64,000 nt of DNA, taken from assembly GCF_004698125.1 (NCBI RefSeq), contig NZ_ML214298.1, forward strand, positions 620,001 to 684,000, in the 5' to 3' direction. The notes below the pieces were generated by a model that saw only the letters and a program-made list of their open reading frames with translations, made no database searches and was not told the DNA's origin. The stretch comes from Halosimplex halophilum (GTDB taxonomy: Archaea > Halobacteriota > Halobacteria > Halobacteriales > Haloarculaceae). Below are positions 16,618 through 25,910 of the stretch, in pieces (within the stretch, counting starts at the first letter, position 1; every line of letters starts with the position of its first letter). The translations under genes and the position numbers were made by a program.

Positions 16618-18000
16618 ATGCTAAGCAGGCAGTTCGTCCGGGAGAACCCCGAGACCGTCCGGGACGCCATCGACCGCAAGGGCGTCACCGGCGTCGACCT
16701 GGACGAGATCCTCGAGATCGACGAGGAGTGGCGCGAACTGAAGGCCCGCGGCGACAGCCTCCGCCACGAGCGCAACGAGGTCTCCAGCCAGATCGGCGAA
16801 CTCAAACAGGAGGGCAAGGAGGAAGAGGCCCAGGAGGCCATCGAGCGCTCCCAGCAACTCAAGGCGGAACTCCAGGAAGTCGAGGACCGCGCCGACGAAC
16901 TGGAGGCCGAACTCGAAGAACGACTGCTCGAAATCCCGAACGTGCCCCACGAGTCGGTGCCGACCGGCGAGGACGAGAGCGACAACGTCGAGCGCTACCG
17001 CGAGGGGTTCGACGACCTCCGGGTCGACCCCGACGAGGTGACCCCCCACTACGACCTGGGCGAGGACCTCGACATCCTGGACTTCGAGCGCGGCGCGAAG
17101 GTCTCGGGCGGCGGCTTCCAGTTCGTCAAGGGCGACGGCGCGCGCCTGGAGCGGGCGCTGATCGACTTCTTCCTCGACGTGCACCGCGAGCAGGACTACG
17201 TCGAGGTGATGCCCCCCATACCTGTGAACTCGGCGTCGATGCGCGGGACCGGCCAGCTCCCCAAGTTCGCCGAGGACGCCTACCGCGTCGAGGCCCGCCA
17301 GGACGACGAGTACGACGACGACGACCTGTGGCTGCTCCCCACCGCGGAGGTGCCGGTCACCAACATGTACCGCGACGAGATCCTGCTGGACGACGACCTC
17401 CCGCTGAAACACCAGGCCTTCTCCCCGAACTTCCGGCGGGAGGCCGGCGAGCACGGCACCGAGACGCGCGGGTACGTCCGCGTCCACCAGTTCAACAAGG
17501 TCGAACTCGTCAACTTCGTCCGCCCCGACGAGAGCTACGAGCGGCTGGAGGGGCTCCTCAGCGAGGCCGAGGAGGTGCTCCAGCGGCTCGGCCTGCCCTA
17601 CCGCGTGCTGGACATGTGCACCGGCGACATGGGCTTCACGCAGGCCAAGAAGTACGACATCGAGGTGTGGGCGCCGGGCGACGACATGGACGAGGGTCCC
17701 GACGTGGGCGGCCGCTGGCTGGAAGTCTCCTCGGTCTCGAACTTCGAGGACTTCCAGGCCCGGCGCGCCGGCCTGCGCTACCGCCCCGAGCGCCACGAGT
17801 CGGCCGAGTACCTCCACACGCTCAACGGGAGCGGCGTCGCGGTCCCGCGGGTCATGGTCGCCATCCTGGAGTACTACCAGAACGACGACGGCACCGTCAC
17901 CGTCCCCGAGGCGCTGCGACCCTACATGGACGGCCAAGAAGTCATCGACGGCCGCGAGCCGGTCGGCGAGAGCGCCGTCGGCGCCGGCGAGAAGGAGTGA
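16618..18000 (+). CDS. serS: Serine--tRNA ligase
   Basis: Charges tRNA-Ser with serine. The 460-residue bacterial/eukaryotic-type enzyme has the N-terminal antiparallel coiled-coil arm (about 30-105), class II motif 2 ([15 protein letters not shown]) and motif 3 ([16 protein letters not shown]). [11 protein letters not shown] and VHQFNKVEL complete the active site. Start is the ATG at 16618, giving the canonical [11 protein letters not shown]. The in-frame upstream extension is Arg/Pro-rich and not conserved-looking. An unusual upstream region is described separately. Confidence 0.97.
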   Translation: MLSRQFVRENPETVRDAIDRKGVTGVDLDEILEIDEEWRELKARGDSLRHERNEVSSQIGELKQEGKEEEAQEAIERSQQLKAELQEVEDRADELEAELEERLLEIPNVPHESVPTGEDESDNVERYREGFDDLRVDPDEVTPHYDLGEDLDILDFERGAKVSGGGFQFVKGDGARLERALIDFFLDVHREQDYVEVMPPIPVNSASMRGTGQLPKFAEDAYRVEARQDDEYDDDDLWLLPTAEVPVTNMYRDEILLDDDLPLKHQAFSPNFRREAGEHGTETRGYVRVHQFNKVELVNFVRPDESYERLEGLLSEAEEVLQRLGLPYRVLDMCTGDMGFTQAKKYDIEVWAPGDDMDEGPDVGGRWLEVSSVSNFEDFQARRAGLRYRPERHESAEYLHTLNGSGVAVPRVMVAILEYYQNDDGTVTVPEALRPYMDGQEVIDGREPVGESAVGAGEKE

Positions 18001-18137
18001 GCCCGCGGGAGTAGCCGGACTGCTCGGCGCTCGTCGGCCGCGCGCTACGGAGAGCGCTCGCGGTGGGCGCGGCGGCGATCGGACGGGGCGGCGTTTGCAG
18101 GGAACATATTCACTGAACTGCCGTCGGAAGCGCGATC

Positions 18138-18779
18138 GTGGCGCGCGCAGCGCACGTCTCCGTTTCGACGTACGGCGTGATCGCGGCGCTCGCGGGCGTC
18201 GAGCACGGCGTCGGGGCGATGCTGCAGGGGAACGTCCGACCGGACGGTCTCGTGATACAGTCCTGGCCGGACGCTCCCGCCTACGCGGTCCTCGGCGGCG
18301 AACCGGCGATGACGGTCGTCCCGAACATGCTCCTCTCCGGGGTACTGACGGTGGTCGTGTCGGTCGCCCTGGCCGTCTGGTCGGTGCGGTACGTCGGGAC
18401 CGACCGCGGCGGCCCGGTCCTGATCGGCCTCTCCGTCCTGTTGCTCCTCGTGGGGGGCGGGTTCGGGCCGCCGATACTCGGTCTCGTCCTCGGCCTCGCG
18501 GCCACGCGGCTCGACGGAGGGTGGCCGTGGTTCGAGGAACACGTCTCCGGGGGGATCCGCCGGGCGCTGGCGGTCGGCTGGCGGTTCCTGCTGGTGGTTG
18601 GCGTCGCGTGCTGGCTCGCCCTCTGGCCGGGACTGGTGCTGGTGAACCGGCGCTGGACCGTCGACGACCCGGTCCTGGTGGGCGGGCTGGTGGCGCTCGC
18701 GTTCGCCGCGTTCTTCGCGTCGCTCGCCGCCGGCTTCGCGGCCGACAGCGTCCGCCGCCCGAGCGGACGGCCGCCGTGA
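18138..18779 (+). CDS. Membrane protein, unknown function
   Basis: A 213-residue protein with a GTG start. It has four or five membrane segments: about 12-30, 62-83, 93-122, 145-167 and 180-203. STYGVIAALAGVEHGVGAML near the start and QSWPDAPAYAVLGGEPAMTVVPNMLLSG in the first loop are notable, but no named family is recognised. It stands alone between serS and a convergent SnoaL-like gene. Confidence 0.65.
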   Translation: MARAAHVSVSTYGVIAALAGVEHGVGAMLQGNVRPDGLVIQSWPDAPAYAVLGGEPAMTVVPNMLLSGVLTVVVSVALAVWSVRYVGTDRGGPVLIGLSVLLLLVGGGFGPPILGLVLGLAATRLDGGWPWFEEHVSGGIRRALAVGWRFLLVVGVACWLALWPGLVLVNRRWTVDDPVLVGGLVALAFAAFFASLAAGFAADSVRRPSGRPP

Positions 18780-18811
18780 CGGCGTCTCGGCACCGGGGCC
18801 GCTCGCTCCGC

Positions 18812-19144
18812 TCAGTCCGTGTACGTGTCGATGCGCCGTATCTCCTCGCCGGTTCCCGAGAACACGTCCACGAAACCGGTGATCTCCCCGCCGTCGGCCG
18901 CACACAGGCGTCCCTGCACCGCGACACCCTCGCGGTCGGTGAACACGGCGTCGACGCGGTGACTGGTGTCCGTCTGGGGCCGCTCCTCGCGCATGAACGC
19001 GACGAAGCGCTCGCGGCCCTCGATAGTCCTATCCGGCCGGTCGTGGACGAACCCCTCGGCCAGCAGGTCGGCCAGCCGGTCGTAGTCGCCCTCGTCGAGC
19101 GCGCGGTAGTAGGAACGGGCGCGCTCGGCGGCACGGTCGGTCAT
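18812..19144 (-). CDS. SnoaL-like / NTF2-fold protein
   Basis: A 110-residue nuclear-transport-factor-2-like domain. RSYYRALDEGDYDRLADLLAEGFVHDRP, ERFVAFMREERPQTDTSH and TGFVDVFSG...IRRIDTY are the usual helix-helix-beta pattern of SnoaL_2 proteins. Such domains act as small enzymes or binding pockets; the ligand is unknown. The ATG at 19144 is chosen since the upstream open frame is a shadow of the redoxin gene's acidic tail. Confidence 0.75.
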   Translation of the reverse strand: MTDRAAERARSYYRALDEGDYDRLADLLAEGFVHDRPDRTIEGRERFVAFMREERPQTDTSHRVDAVFTDREGVAVQGRLCAADGGEITGFVDVFSGTGEEIRRIDTYTD

Positions 19145-19190
19145 ACCGACAGTTGGCGGGGCCGCGACAAGAGGACGACGGTCCCGTCCG

Positions 19191-20675
19191 TCAGCGTCCG
19201 GGGATGTCCCAGTTCGCCCGTTCGTCCTCCTCCTCGTCCTCGCCGTCACCCTCGGTCGGGTCGGCCAGGTCGAGTTCCTCCATAGACGTTTCCCCGGCCT
19301 CGTTCGGCTCCCCGTCGTCTGTCTGCTCGTCGCCCGGTTCGGCTCCCGAGTCGGGTTCGGCCGGCGTCTCCCGGCCGCCAGTCGACCCCCCGCGGTAGAC
19401 CGAGTCGGCGTCGGAGTCGCCCGCCCCCGACGGTCCGTCGGTCGACCCGTCCGACTCGCCGCTCGCGGCGTCGTCGGCCTGCTCGGCGGCCTCCACCGCG
19501 TCGAGGTCCATCTCCAGGTCGCCCTCGACGGTGTCGCCCTCGACACCCGACTCCTCGGCTCGGTCGTCCTCGCCGTCCGCGTCGGCCGCGTCGACGGCGT
19601 CGAGGTCCATCTCCAGGTCGCCCTCGACGGTGTCGGGCTCGTCGCTCCGCTCGTAGTCGTCGGCGTCGCCGGCCACCGCGGCGTCGAGGTCGGCGTCGTC
19701 GACGCCGAGTCCGGTGTCCACGTCGCCGGCGTCGTCGGCCCGCCAGTCGTACCCCTCGTCGTCGGGGTCGACGACGACGGAGTCGCCGAGCGCCACGCCG
19801 TCGGCGGTCAGCCGGAAGGCGCCGGATTCGGGCGGCTCCGGGAGGTCCGTCGCGGCGTCGAGCAGCCGCTGGGCGTCCTCGCGGTACTGCGCGCCCCGCT
19901 TGCCGCGGCCGCTCGCGAGCGCGTCGGCGGAGTCGGCCAGCCAGCTGGCCGCGTGGGCCAGCGTGTCGGCCTTCTCCTCCGCCCGGTCGACGACGGTCTC
20001 GAAGTCCGCCGTCTCGGCGAACCGCACCGCCGTATCGAAGTGGTCGGCCGCCGCGGTGAAGGCCGGCTCGGCGTCCTCGAACCCGCTCCGGGCGTCCATC
20101 CACTCGCGGTCCTCGTAGTCGGCCATCGCCGCCCGGAACGCCTCGCGGCCCTCGGCGTAGTGGTCGTGGCCCACCCGGTAGCGCTCCAGGGCGGTGTCGT
20201 CGCCGCCGATGTCGCCGACGGCCGCCTTGACCGGCGCCACGTCGAGCGGCGCTTCGAGGTCGTCGGCCGCCTGCGCGTACTGGACGGTCCCGCGGTGGTC
20301 GACGACGAAGACCGCCCGCCGGATGAGGCGCTCGCCGACCCCGTTTTCGGTCGCCACCCCGTAGGCCTCCGCGGCCTGCCCTTCCCGGTCGCTCAGCAGC
20401 GGGACGTGCAGCCCGTACCGGTCGGCGAACGCCTCGTGGCTGTAGGTGCTGTCCGGGGAGACGCCGAAGACGGACACGTCCTTCTGCATCGTGAACAGGT
20501 CGAGGTCGCCCAGGTCCGACTCCTGCATCGTACAGGCGGGGTTGAAATCCGCCGGGTAAAAGGCGAGGACGACGATCCCCTCCCCGAGGTAGTCGCCCAG
20601 GTCCACCCGCCGCCGCTCGCCGTCGACGTAGGCCGGCAGCTCGACCGCCGGCGCCGCCGCACCCTCCGAAAGCAT
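19191..20675 (-). CDS. Redoxin (AhpC/TSA-like) with helical domain and acidic repeat tail
   Basis: A 494-residue protein in three parts. Residues 1-155 are a peroxiredoxin-like thioredoxin fold with [14 protein letters not shown] (C48 as peroxidatic Cys); the usual Thr three residues before the Cys is Asn45. Residues about 165-270 are helical and tetratricopeptide-like in feel ([17 protein letters not shown]...). The rest is disordered and acidic, with two copies of [15 protein letters not shown] second, resolving Cys is absent. Probably cytosolic; the fused part suggests an adaptor role. A CTAAATAC TATA-like element about 28 nt upstream fixes the start at 20675. Confidence 0.8.
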   Translation of the reverse strand: MLSEGAAAPAVELPAYVDGERRRVDLGDYLGEGIVVLAFYPADFNPACTMQESDLGDLDLFTMQKDVSVFGVSPDSTYSHEAFADRYGLHVPLLSDREGQAAEAYGVATENGVGERLIRRAVFVVDHRGTVQYAQAADDLEAPLDVAPVKAAVGDIGGDDTALERYRVGHDHYAEGREAFRAAMADYEDREWMDARSGFEDAEPAFTAAADHFDTAVRFAETADFETVVDRAEEKADTLAHAASWLADSADALASGRGKRGAQYREDAQRLLDAATDLPEPPESGAFRLTADGVALGDSVVVDPDDEGYDWRADDAGDVDTGLGVDDADLDAAVAGDADDYERSDEPDTVEGDLEMDLDAVDAADADGEDDRAEESGVEGDTVEGDLEMDLDAVEAAEQADDAASGESDGSTDGPSGAGDSDADSVYRGGSTGGRETPAEPDSGAEPGDEQTDDGEPNEAGETSMEELDLADPTEGDGEDEEEDERANWDIPGR

Positions 20676-20697
20676 TGGTACACACACTGAATTTATC

Positions 20698-20706
20698 GTA
20701 TTTAGA
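20698..20706 (-). promoter_or_regulatory. TATA-like element of the redoxin gene
   Basis: Minus-strand CTAAATAC, centred about 27 nt before the ATG at 20675. This fits a leaderless transcript. Confidence 0.45.
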
Positions 20707-20797
20707 CCTTCCCAGCGTTTTCACGCGCTGTATACGCCGGATCGCGGTGAGCGGTCGGTCCGAGCGGCTTTTGTCGCCCCGGGGGATACCCGTTCCC

Positions 20798-21313
20798 GTG
20801 GAGCTACACGTCCGCTACGAGGGCGACGACGACCCCGAGAAGTGCTCGGCCCGCCGGCTCGCGACGTTCGACGAGGCGGAGCTCCACCGCTCGACGCGGG
20901 CGACGCCGCCGGGGGTCGTCCTCAACCCCTTCGCCGACCGGGCGCTCTCGCCCGCCGACCGCGAGGGGACGGGCAGTCGGCGGGACCGGCTCGTCGCGCT
21001 CGACTGCTCGTGGGAGACCGCCGAGCGCGAGGCGTTCGACCTGGAGGGGGTCCACCGCTCGCTGCCGTTCCTCGTCGCGGGCAACCCCGTCAACTACGGG
21101 ACCGCCTTCCGGCTGAACACCGTCGAGGCGTTCGCCGGCGCCCTCTGCATCCTCGGCGAGCGCGAGCAGGCCGAACGGATCCTCGACCGGTTCTCCTGGG
21201 GCCACACGTTCCTCGAACTCAACGAGGAGCCGCTCCGGCGGTACGCCGACTGCGCCGACTCGACGGAAGTACTGGCCGTGCAGGACGACTACCTCGCCGA
21301 CGAGGAGGCGTAG
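20798..21313 (+). CDS. tsr3: Tsr3-like rRNA aminocarboxypropyltransferase (DUF367)
   Basis: Transfers the aminocarboxypropyl group of SAM to the hypermodified uridine of small-subunit rRNA in eukaryotes; archaeal members are assumed to do likewise. The 171-residue protein has [31 protein letters not shown] and [16 protein letters not shown], all hallmarks of DUF367/Tsr3. I choose the GTG at 20798, which gives the canonical start ([12 protein letters not shown]) and has CTTTTG about 27 nt upstream; the ATG-led longer frame overlaps the redoxin promoter. It is divergent from the redoxin gene. Confidence 0.93.
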   Translation: MELHVRYEGDDDPEKCSARRLATFDEAELHRSTRATPPGVVLNPFADRALSPADREGTGSRRDRLVALDCSWETAEREAFDLEGVHRSLPFLVAGNPVNYGTAFRLNTVEAFAGALCILGEREQAERILDRFSWGHTFLELNEEPLRRYADCADSTEVLAVQDDYLADEEA

Positions 21314-21367
21314 GTCGGCGCCGTCGCTCGGCGGCGTGGTGTCGAGAACCGACCGGCCCGGGAACCG

Positions 21368-22315
21368 CTAGTTCGAGGCGGCGAACGGGCCGATCACGGG
21401 CAGCGCGTAGCGCTCGCCCTGGTAGGCCTTGACGACCAGCAACAGCCAGGCGGCGAACGCGCCGAGCCCGACGACGGCATTCAGCGGCAGCGCCAGCAGC
21501 GCGAAGATCTCGCCGACGTACGGGATCGCCGTGAGGATCCCCATGATGATGCCGACGACGACCCAGGCGGCGATGGCGACCGCGCCGAAGCCGATGCTCT
21601 GGATCGAGTGGAAGCGCACGAAGTCGTCGTCGTCGCCCTCGATCAGTAGCATGACGATACCCGTCAGCGGCGCGAACAGGTAGGCGATCGCCGCCGCGAC
21701 GTTCGGCTCCAGGTCCGTCCCGCCCGCGGCCGGGCCGGTGATCTCGTCGCTCGGCTGCGTGCCCGTCGAGCCGTCGGCGGACCGCCCGCCGCCCCGTCCG
21801 CTACTCTGCCCGCCGGTCTGTCCACTGGCCTGGCCACCACTCGGACCACTGGCCTGCCCGCCGGTCTGACCGGCCGACTGGCCACCCGTCGCTCCGGGCG
21901 ACTGGCCGCCGGTCTGACCACCGCTCTGCCCGCCGGACGATTCCCCGTCCGTGGACTGGCTGGTGGACGATTGCCCGCCGGCGGACTGGCCGCCAGTCGA
22001 TCGACCGCCGGTGGACTGGCCGCCCGTCGACTGCCCGCCAGTGGACTGCCCGCCAGTGGACTGGCCACCGGTGGACTGCTCGCCGGCCGACCCGTCGTCG
22101 GGGGAGGTCCCGTTCGCGGACTGACCGCCTGTCGACTGACCGCCTGTCGACTGACCGCCTGTCGACTGTCCGCCCGCGGACTGCCCGTCAGTCGACTGAC
22201 CGCCCGTGGACTGGCCGCTCGTGGATTGCCCGTCGATCGACGCTCCCTCGGTCGATCCCTCGGCCTGCCCGTTCTCGCCGGACCCGGTCGCTCCGGTGGA
22301 CTCGTCGTCCGTCAT
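21368..22315 (-). CDS. DUF4870 membrane protein with GGQS-repeat N-terminus
   Basis: A 315-residue protein. The C-terminal 115 residues are a DUF4870/TIC20-like domain with three membrane segments (NVAAAIAYLFAPLTGIVMLLIE, FHSIQSIGFGA..., IFALLALPLNAVVGLGAFAAWLLL). The N-terminal 200 residues are low complexity, with many Gly-Gly-Gln-Ser pentads. Such a hydrophilic extension is unusual for DUF4870, which is normally about 110 residues. The extension may be disordered or form a flexible surface. Starts at the ATG at 22315; no operon. Confidence 0.85.
   Translation of the reverse strand: MTDDESTGATGSGENGQAEGSTEGASIDGQSTSGQSTGGQSTDGQSAGGQSTGGQSTGGQSTGGQSANGTSPDDGSAGEQSTGGQSTGGQSTGGQSTGGQSTGGRSTGGQSAGGQSSTSQSTDGESSGGQSGGQTGGQSPGATGGQSAGQTGGQASGPSGGQASGQTGGQSSGRGGGRSADGSTGTQPSDEITGPAAGGTDLEPNVAAAIAYLFAPLTGIVMLLIEGDDDDFVRFHSIQSIGFGAVAIAAWVVVGIIMGILTAIPYVGEIFALLALPLNAVVGLGAFAAWLLLVVKAYQGERYALPVIGPFAASN
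21773..22231 (-). repeat. 15-bp coding minisatellite (GGQST pentads)
   Basis: The region encodes tandem five-residue units, mostly Gly-Gly-Gln-Ser-Thr with variants (A, P, S, D at some sites), so the DNA period is 15 bp. It becomes irregular towards the C-terminal side. Long runs of near-identical units suggest slippage and likely length variation between strains. Confidence 0.9.
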
Positions 22316-22578
22316 CGCCCCACCTCCGCGGCGTGCGGACCCCGTCGATACCCCGTTTCCCTCGGTTGGTGCTTCCCAACCATGTCAGCACGAGCGAATG
22401 CACCGCTTGTAATACTTTTCACTGATGGATGATATCTCTCGAAATGTATCGTCCGGAACGCATTCGCTCGGTTTCGACGGCGGCCGGGGAGTCGCGAGTC
22501 CGGTGGTCGCCAGACTGCGAGGGGACGGGCATGGACGACCAGGGCAACGCTTTACTCCGGCGGGGGGCACGGTCCGGC

Positions 22579-23646
22579 ATGGAGACGGATCGACTCCGCG
22601 AGGCGCTGGAGCGCGCGGGGCTGACGGAGTACCAGGCGGCCGTGTACCTGGGGCTGCTCGACCAGGGGACGGCGCCGGTCGTCGACGTGGCCGAGCGGGC
22701 CGGCGTGCCCACCTCGCAGGTGTACGACGTGGTGCGGACCCTGGAGGACCGCGGGTTCGTCGAGACCGTCGAGGGCGACCGCCTGCACGCCCGCGCCGAC
22801 GAGCCCGGCGACGTGCTCGACGAGCTGCGCTCGACGGGGGAGCTGCTGGCCGACGCCGCCGACGAGATCGAGGACCGCTGGGAGCGGCCGGACCCAAGCG
22901 AACACCGCGTCAGCGTCGTCAAGCGCCGGCGGACGGTCGTCGAGAACGCCCGCGCCGCCGTCGAGGACGCCGAGGTGTCCGTCGAGTTCGGCGGCACCGC
23001 CGCGCAGTTCGCCGACCTCCGCCCCGCCTTGGAGGCCGCCGCCGAGCGCGGCGTCGTCGTCCACGCCTCCGTCAACGGGCCCGTCGCCGACAGCGACGTC
23101 TCCGCCGAGCGCCTCGCCGACAGCCCCATCACCGAGGTTCGCCACTCCCACTCGCCCGGCTCCTTCCTCACGGTCGTCGACCGCCGGCAGGGCTTTCTCT
23201 CGCCGAACGTCCACACCGACGAGGAGTACGGCGTCCAGGTCGGCGACGACCTGCTGACCTTCCTGTTCCACTGGTCGTTTCTCACCTGCGGGTGGGTCCC
23301 CGCCGAGCGCCTCCACGTCGCCGACGGCGACGAGAGCGCCTACATCAGCATCGAGGAGTTCGTCCGCCACGCCGCCGTCTGCTGGCAGGAGGGCGCCGCG
23401 GTCACCGCCCGCGTCCGCGGCCGCGACACCGACACCGGCGACCCCGTCGCGGTGCGCGGCGAACTGGTGGACGTGCGCCTCGGCCCCGACGACGAGGCCG
23501 TCGCCGACCCCACCTACGACCGCCTCGGCGGGACGGTCGCCATCGTCCTCGACACCGACGAGGGCGAGGTCGCGGTCGGCGGCTGGGGCGCCGTCGCCGA
23601 GGACGTGGAGGCCGAGGTCGTCCGCGTCGAGCGTATCTCGGAGTAA
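22579..23646 (+). CDS. TrmB family transcriptional regulator
   Basis: A 355-residue sugar-responsive regulator. N-terminal winged helix: LTEYQAAVYLGLLDQGTAPVVDVAERAGVPTSQVYDVVRTLEDRGFVET (about 13-62). A linking helix follows, then a phospholipase-D-like region (about 115-230) and the C-terminal beta-rich sugar-binding domain of TrmB. Haloarchaeal TrmB represses or activates sugar and gluconeogenesis genes. The target is not evident here; the enolase-like gene is convergent. I start at the ATG at 22579 because the canonical METDRLREALE begins there. Confidence 0.92.
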   Translation: METDRLREALERAGLTEYQAAVYLGLLDQGTAPVVDVAERAGVPTSQVYDVVRTLEDRGFVETVEGDRLHARADEPGDVLDELRSTGELLADAADEIEDRWERPDPSEHRVSVVKRRRTVVENARAAVEDAEVSVEFGGTAAQFADLRPALEAAAERGVVVHASVNGPVADSDVSAERLADSPITEVRHSHSPGSFLTVVDRRQGFLSPNVHTDEEYGVQVGDDLLTFLFHWSFLTCGWVPAERLHVADGDESAYISIEEFVRHAAVCWQEGAAVTARVRGRDTDTGDPVAVRGELVDVRLGPDDEAVADPTYDRLGGTVAIVLDTDEGEVAVGGWGAVAEDVEAEVVRVERISE

Positions 23647-23691
23647 CCGGCGTCGCGCCCCGAGAGCGGTCGCTCCGGCGACTTCCCGTTC

Positions 23692-24771
23692 TCAGTCCCG
23701 CTGCCACCGCAGCCCGACCGGGTCGGCGGGCGGATCCAGCGGGCTCGCGGGCACGTCCGCGTGCGGTTCGGGGCTGTGGTAGGCGCTGGGCGCGATGTCG
23801 TTCGGCGAGTCCGGGTAGAACGCCGACGCGACCGCGTGGAGGTGTTCGCGGCCGACGCCGAGCTCGTACTGGCCGCCGCCGTACAGCGTGATGTCCCGTT
23901 CCAGACAGTACTCGACCGTCTCCAGCAGGTCGGCGACGGTCCCGAACCGCGAGGGCTTGATATTGAGCCACTCCGGCTCGACGGGGAGGGCCTCGACGCT
24001 CGCCACGTCGACGATCGGGTAGTCCCAGGAGAGGCGGTCGGCCACCTCGTTCAGGATCTCGCGGGTCTCGTCGGTGAACTTCGCGTCCTCCAGGACGGCC
24101 TCGGGGAACGCCTCGGCGACCCGCCGGTAGCGCTCGGGGTCGGCGTCGGTGTCCACGTCGGTCCCCTCGTAGTAGCTCTTCAGGTCGAGGATCCGCACGC
24201 GGTCGGTCGCCGCCAGGTCGTCCATCAGCTCGGGCGTCCACTCGGCGGTCGGGTCGAGTTTGAACTCCATGTCGGGGTCGATGTCGAGCCACTCGCGGAT
24301 CCGGTCGGCCGAGGGGCTCCCGTCGGTGTCGAGCCGCGTCGAGACGACGAACCGGACGGGGTCGTACTCCCGGCCGAGCGCCGCGGCGAAGGTGGTGTCC
24401 GCCTGCCGCAGCGCCAGGTCGAGGGCCGCGCTCTCGACGGCCCACCGGCGGTAGTGGCGCGAGACCTCCCGCTCGGGCGGCTCGGGGAACAGGTCCGCGC
24501 CGTTCAGACTCGTCGAGAACTCGTCGAAGGTGTACTCGCCGCCGAAGTCCCAGTCGAGGTCGCCCGCGTCGTGTGCGTCGCGGAGGTGGTCGTGGTCCTC
24601 GGTGTCGTAGGCCACGTCCTCGCCGCGCCCGACCGCGCCGTCGGGCCCGTGCAGTTCGACCACGGTCGTCACGCGCGTAAACCCGGCGGAGGTGTCCATC
24701 TCGTGGCGGCCCAGCTCGAATCCCTCGACCCTCAGCGGCAGGTCCGCGATCCGGTCGTACAGGTCGCTCAT
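23692..24771 (-). CDS. Enolase-superfamily protein, unknown substrate
   Basis: A 359-residue protein with a capping N-terminal domain and a C-terminal barrel. Barrel strands show MEFKLDPTAEW, RILDLKSYYEG, VLEDAKFTDE, PIVDVASVEALP, LNIKPSRFGTV and YGGGQYELGVGR. The KLD, DLK, LED, and NIKP sites are at places where mandelate racemase/muconate lactonising enzymes put catalytic and metal residues, but spacing differs from the sugar-acid dehydratases. It is therefore a divergent branch. It converges with the TrmB gene. A metabolic role cannot be named. Confidence 0.7.
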   Translation of the reverse strand: MSDLYDRIADLPLRVEGFELGRHEMDTSAGFTRVTTVVELHGPDGAVGRGEDVAYDTEDHDHLRDAHDAGDLDWDFGGEYTFDEFSTSLNGADLFPEPPEREVSRHYRRWAVESAALDLALRQADTTFAAALGREYDPVRFVVSTRLDTDGSPSADRIREWLDIDPDMEFKLDPTAEWTPELMDDLAATDRVRILDLKSYYEGTDVDTDADPERYRRVAEAFPEAVLEDAKFTDETREILNEVADRLSWDYPIVDVASVEALPVEPEWLNIKPSRFGTVADLLETVEYCLERDITLYGGGQYELGVGREHLHAVASAFYPDSPNDIAPSAYHSPEPHADVPASPLDPPADPVGLRWQRD

Positions 24772-24895
24772 ACCGCGGCTTCGGACGGGAGCCGGTTAAC
24801 GCTGGTTCAACCGGCAGGGGGCGTCGCGGACCCGGCCGGCGGGGTCGGAGTCTGGGCCGGGCGCCTCGGCCCGCGTCCGGCCCGGAGAGGCAACG

Positions 24896-24902
24896 CTTAA
24901 AC
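24896..24902 (+). promoter_or_regulatory. TATA-like element of rpl40e
   Basis: CTTAAAC centred about 26 nt before the L40e ATG, the standard leaderless spacing. Confidence 0.5.
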
Positions 24903-24924
24903 GCGGTGACGAGGTAGGGCGGGT

Positions 24925-25074
24925 ATGCCCAAGTTCGAACCCGCGGAACGGCGCGAGCTCGAAAAGCAGATCTGCATGCGCTGCAACGCCCGCAACTCCG
25001 TCGAGGCCCAGTCCTGCCGGAAGTGCGGCTACAAGAAGCTCCGCCGCAAGAGCAAAGAGCGCCGCAACGCCTGA
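24925..25074 (+). CDS. rpl40e: 50S ribosomal protein L40e
   Basis: A 49-residue ribosomal protein, so short that length filters miss it. It starts [19 protein letters not shown], and has a zinc ribbon of C17-x2-C20 and C32-x2-C35 (MRCNARN and [10 protein letters not shown]), then the basic [11 protein letters not shown] tail. In archaea L40e lacks the fused ubiquitin of eukaryotes. It has its own TATA-like element and stands alone between an enolase-like gene and an MBL gene. Confidence 0.95.
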   Translation: MPKFEPAERRELEKQICMRCNARNSVEAQSCRKCGYKKLRRKSKERRNA

Positions 25075-25174
25075 ATCGGTCTCTCCTTCGCTCTCCGCTC
25101 TCTCGTCGCCGCAGCGACGCGACCGCTTCGGGTGGCGTCGCCACCGTCGGTTCGAATCGGTTCTCCGCGCGCCG

Positions 25175-25786
25175 TCACTCGTCGGGGTACTTCGGTTCGC
25201 GCCGTTGGGCGCGTTCGAGCGCCCGCTCGACGACGCTTCGCACGTCGCCCTCGAAGACGCCGCCGTGGCCGCTGTACATGTGTTCGACGCCGTCGGGCAG
25301 CCGCGCCAGGAGGTCCTCGATGGACTCGATGAGCCGCTCGCGCGACTGGCCGGCCATGTCGGTGCGGCCGAAGCTCCCGTCGTCGAAGGCGCCGTCGTCG
25401 TGGACGACCACGTCGCCCGAGAACAGGGAGTTCTCCGAAATCAGCGAAACGTGGTCGTCGGCGTGGCCCGGCGTGTACACCACCTCGCAGGTCTCGTCGC
25501 CGACGGGCACGGTGTCGCCGTCCGCGAGTTCGTCGGTGCGCCGCGGGTGGTCGGCGTAGGCGAACAGGTCGGCGCCGAAGGCGTCGAGCACGGCGTCCAG
25601 TTGCGAGACGTGGTCGCCGTGCTGGTGGGTGAGCACCACCCGGTCCAGTTCGTCGGTGTGCTCGGCGATGGCGTCGGTGACGCCGGGCATCGCGCCCGCG
25701 TCGACCAGCGTCGGCGACTCGCCGAGCGCGAGGTAGGCGTTGCTCGTGAACGTCTCTGCGTCGGCGGTGACGTTGACGACTTCCAT
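25175..25786 (-). CDS. MBL-fold metallo-hydrolase
   Basis: A 203-residue glyoxalase II-like metallo-beta-lactamase fold enzyme. Zinc ligands: THQHGDHVSQ (HxHxDH), PGHADDHV, SGDVVVHDDG and a final SGHGGVF. It has the compact form used by thiolesterases (hydroxyacylglutathione hydrolase-like), but substrate is unknown. The start ATG at 25786 gives MEVVNVTADAETFTSNAYL, a typical first strand; the upstream open stretch overlaps the divergent hydrolase gene. It is divergently transcribed from the alpha/beta hydrolase gene. Confidence 0.9.
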   Translation of the reverse strand: MEVVNVTADAETFTSNAYLALGESPTLVDAGAMPGVTDAIAEHTDELDRVVLTHQHGDHVSQLDAVLDAFGADLFAYADHPRRTDELADGDTVPVGDETCEVVYTPGHADDHVSLISENSLFSGDVVVHDDGAFDDGSFGRTDMAGQSRERLIESIEDLLARLPDGVEHMYSGHGGVFEGDVRSVVERALERAQRREPKYPDE

Positions 25787-25910
25787 GCCCGGGGTGTCGG
25801 CTCCCGTCCGCTTCAGTGTGGTGACCGGCTGCCCCCCGCCCCCGCCGCGGGCTACCGACCCGCACGCCGGAGCGATACCCGTTTGTGTACAGAGCCGTAC
25901 TGACAGACAC

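Noticed and set aside
16208-16624. 138-residue plus-strand open frame upstream of serS
   Set aside because: Arg/Pro-rich with no family features; overlaps the serS start and the divergent promoter. GC-rich DNA makes such frames common.
21971-22432. Antisense frame over the GGQS repeats
   Set aside because: Its repeated LTACRL-type text is only the complement of the minisatellite.
25147-25157. GGTTCGAATC resembling a tRNA T-loop
   Set aside because: Flanking bases do not form a 5-bp T-stem, and no acceptor or anticodon arm is found.
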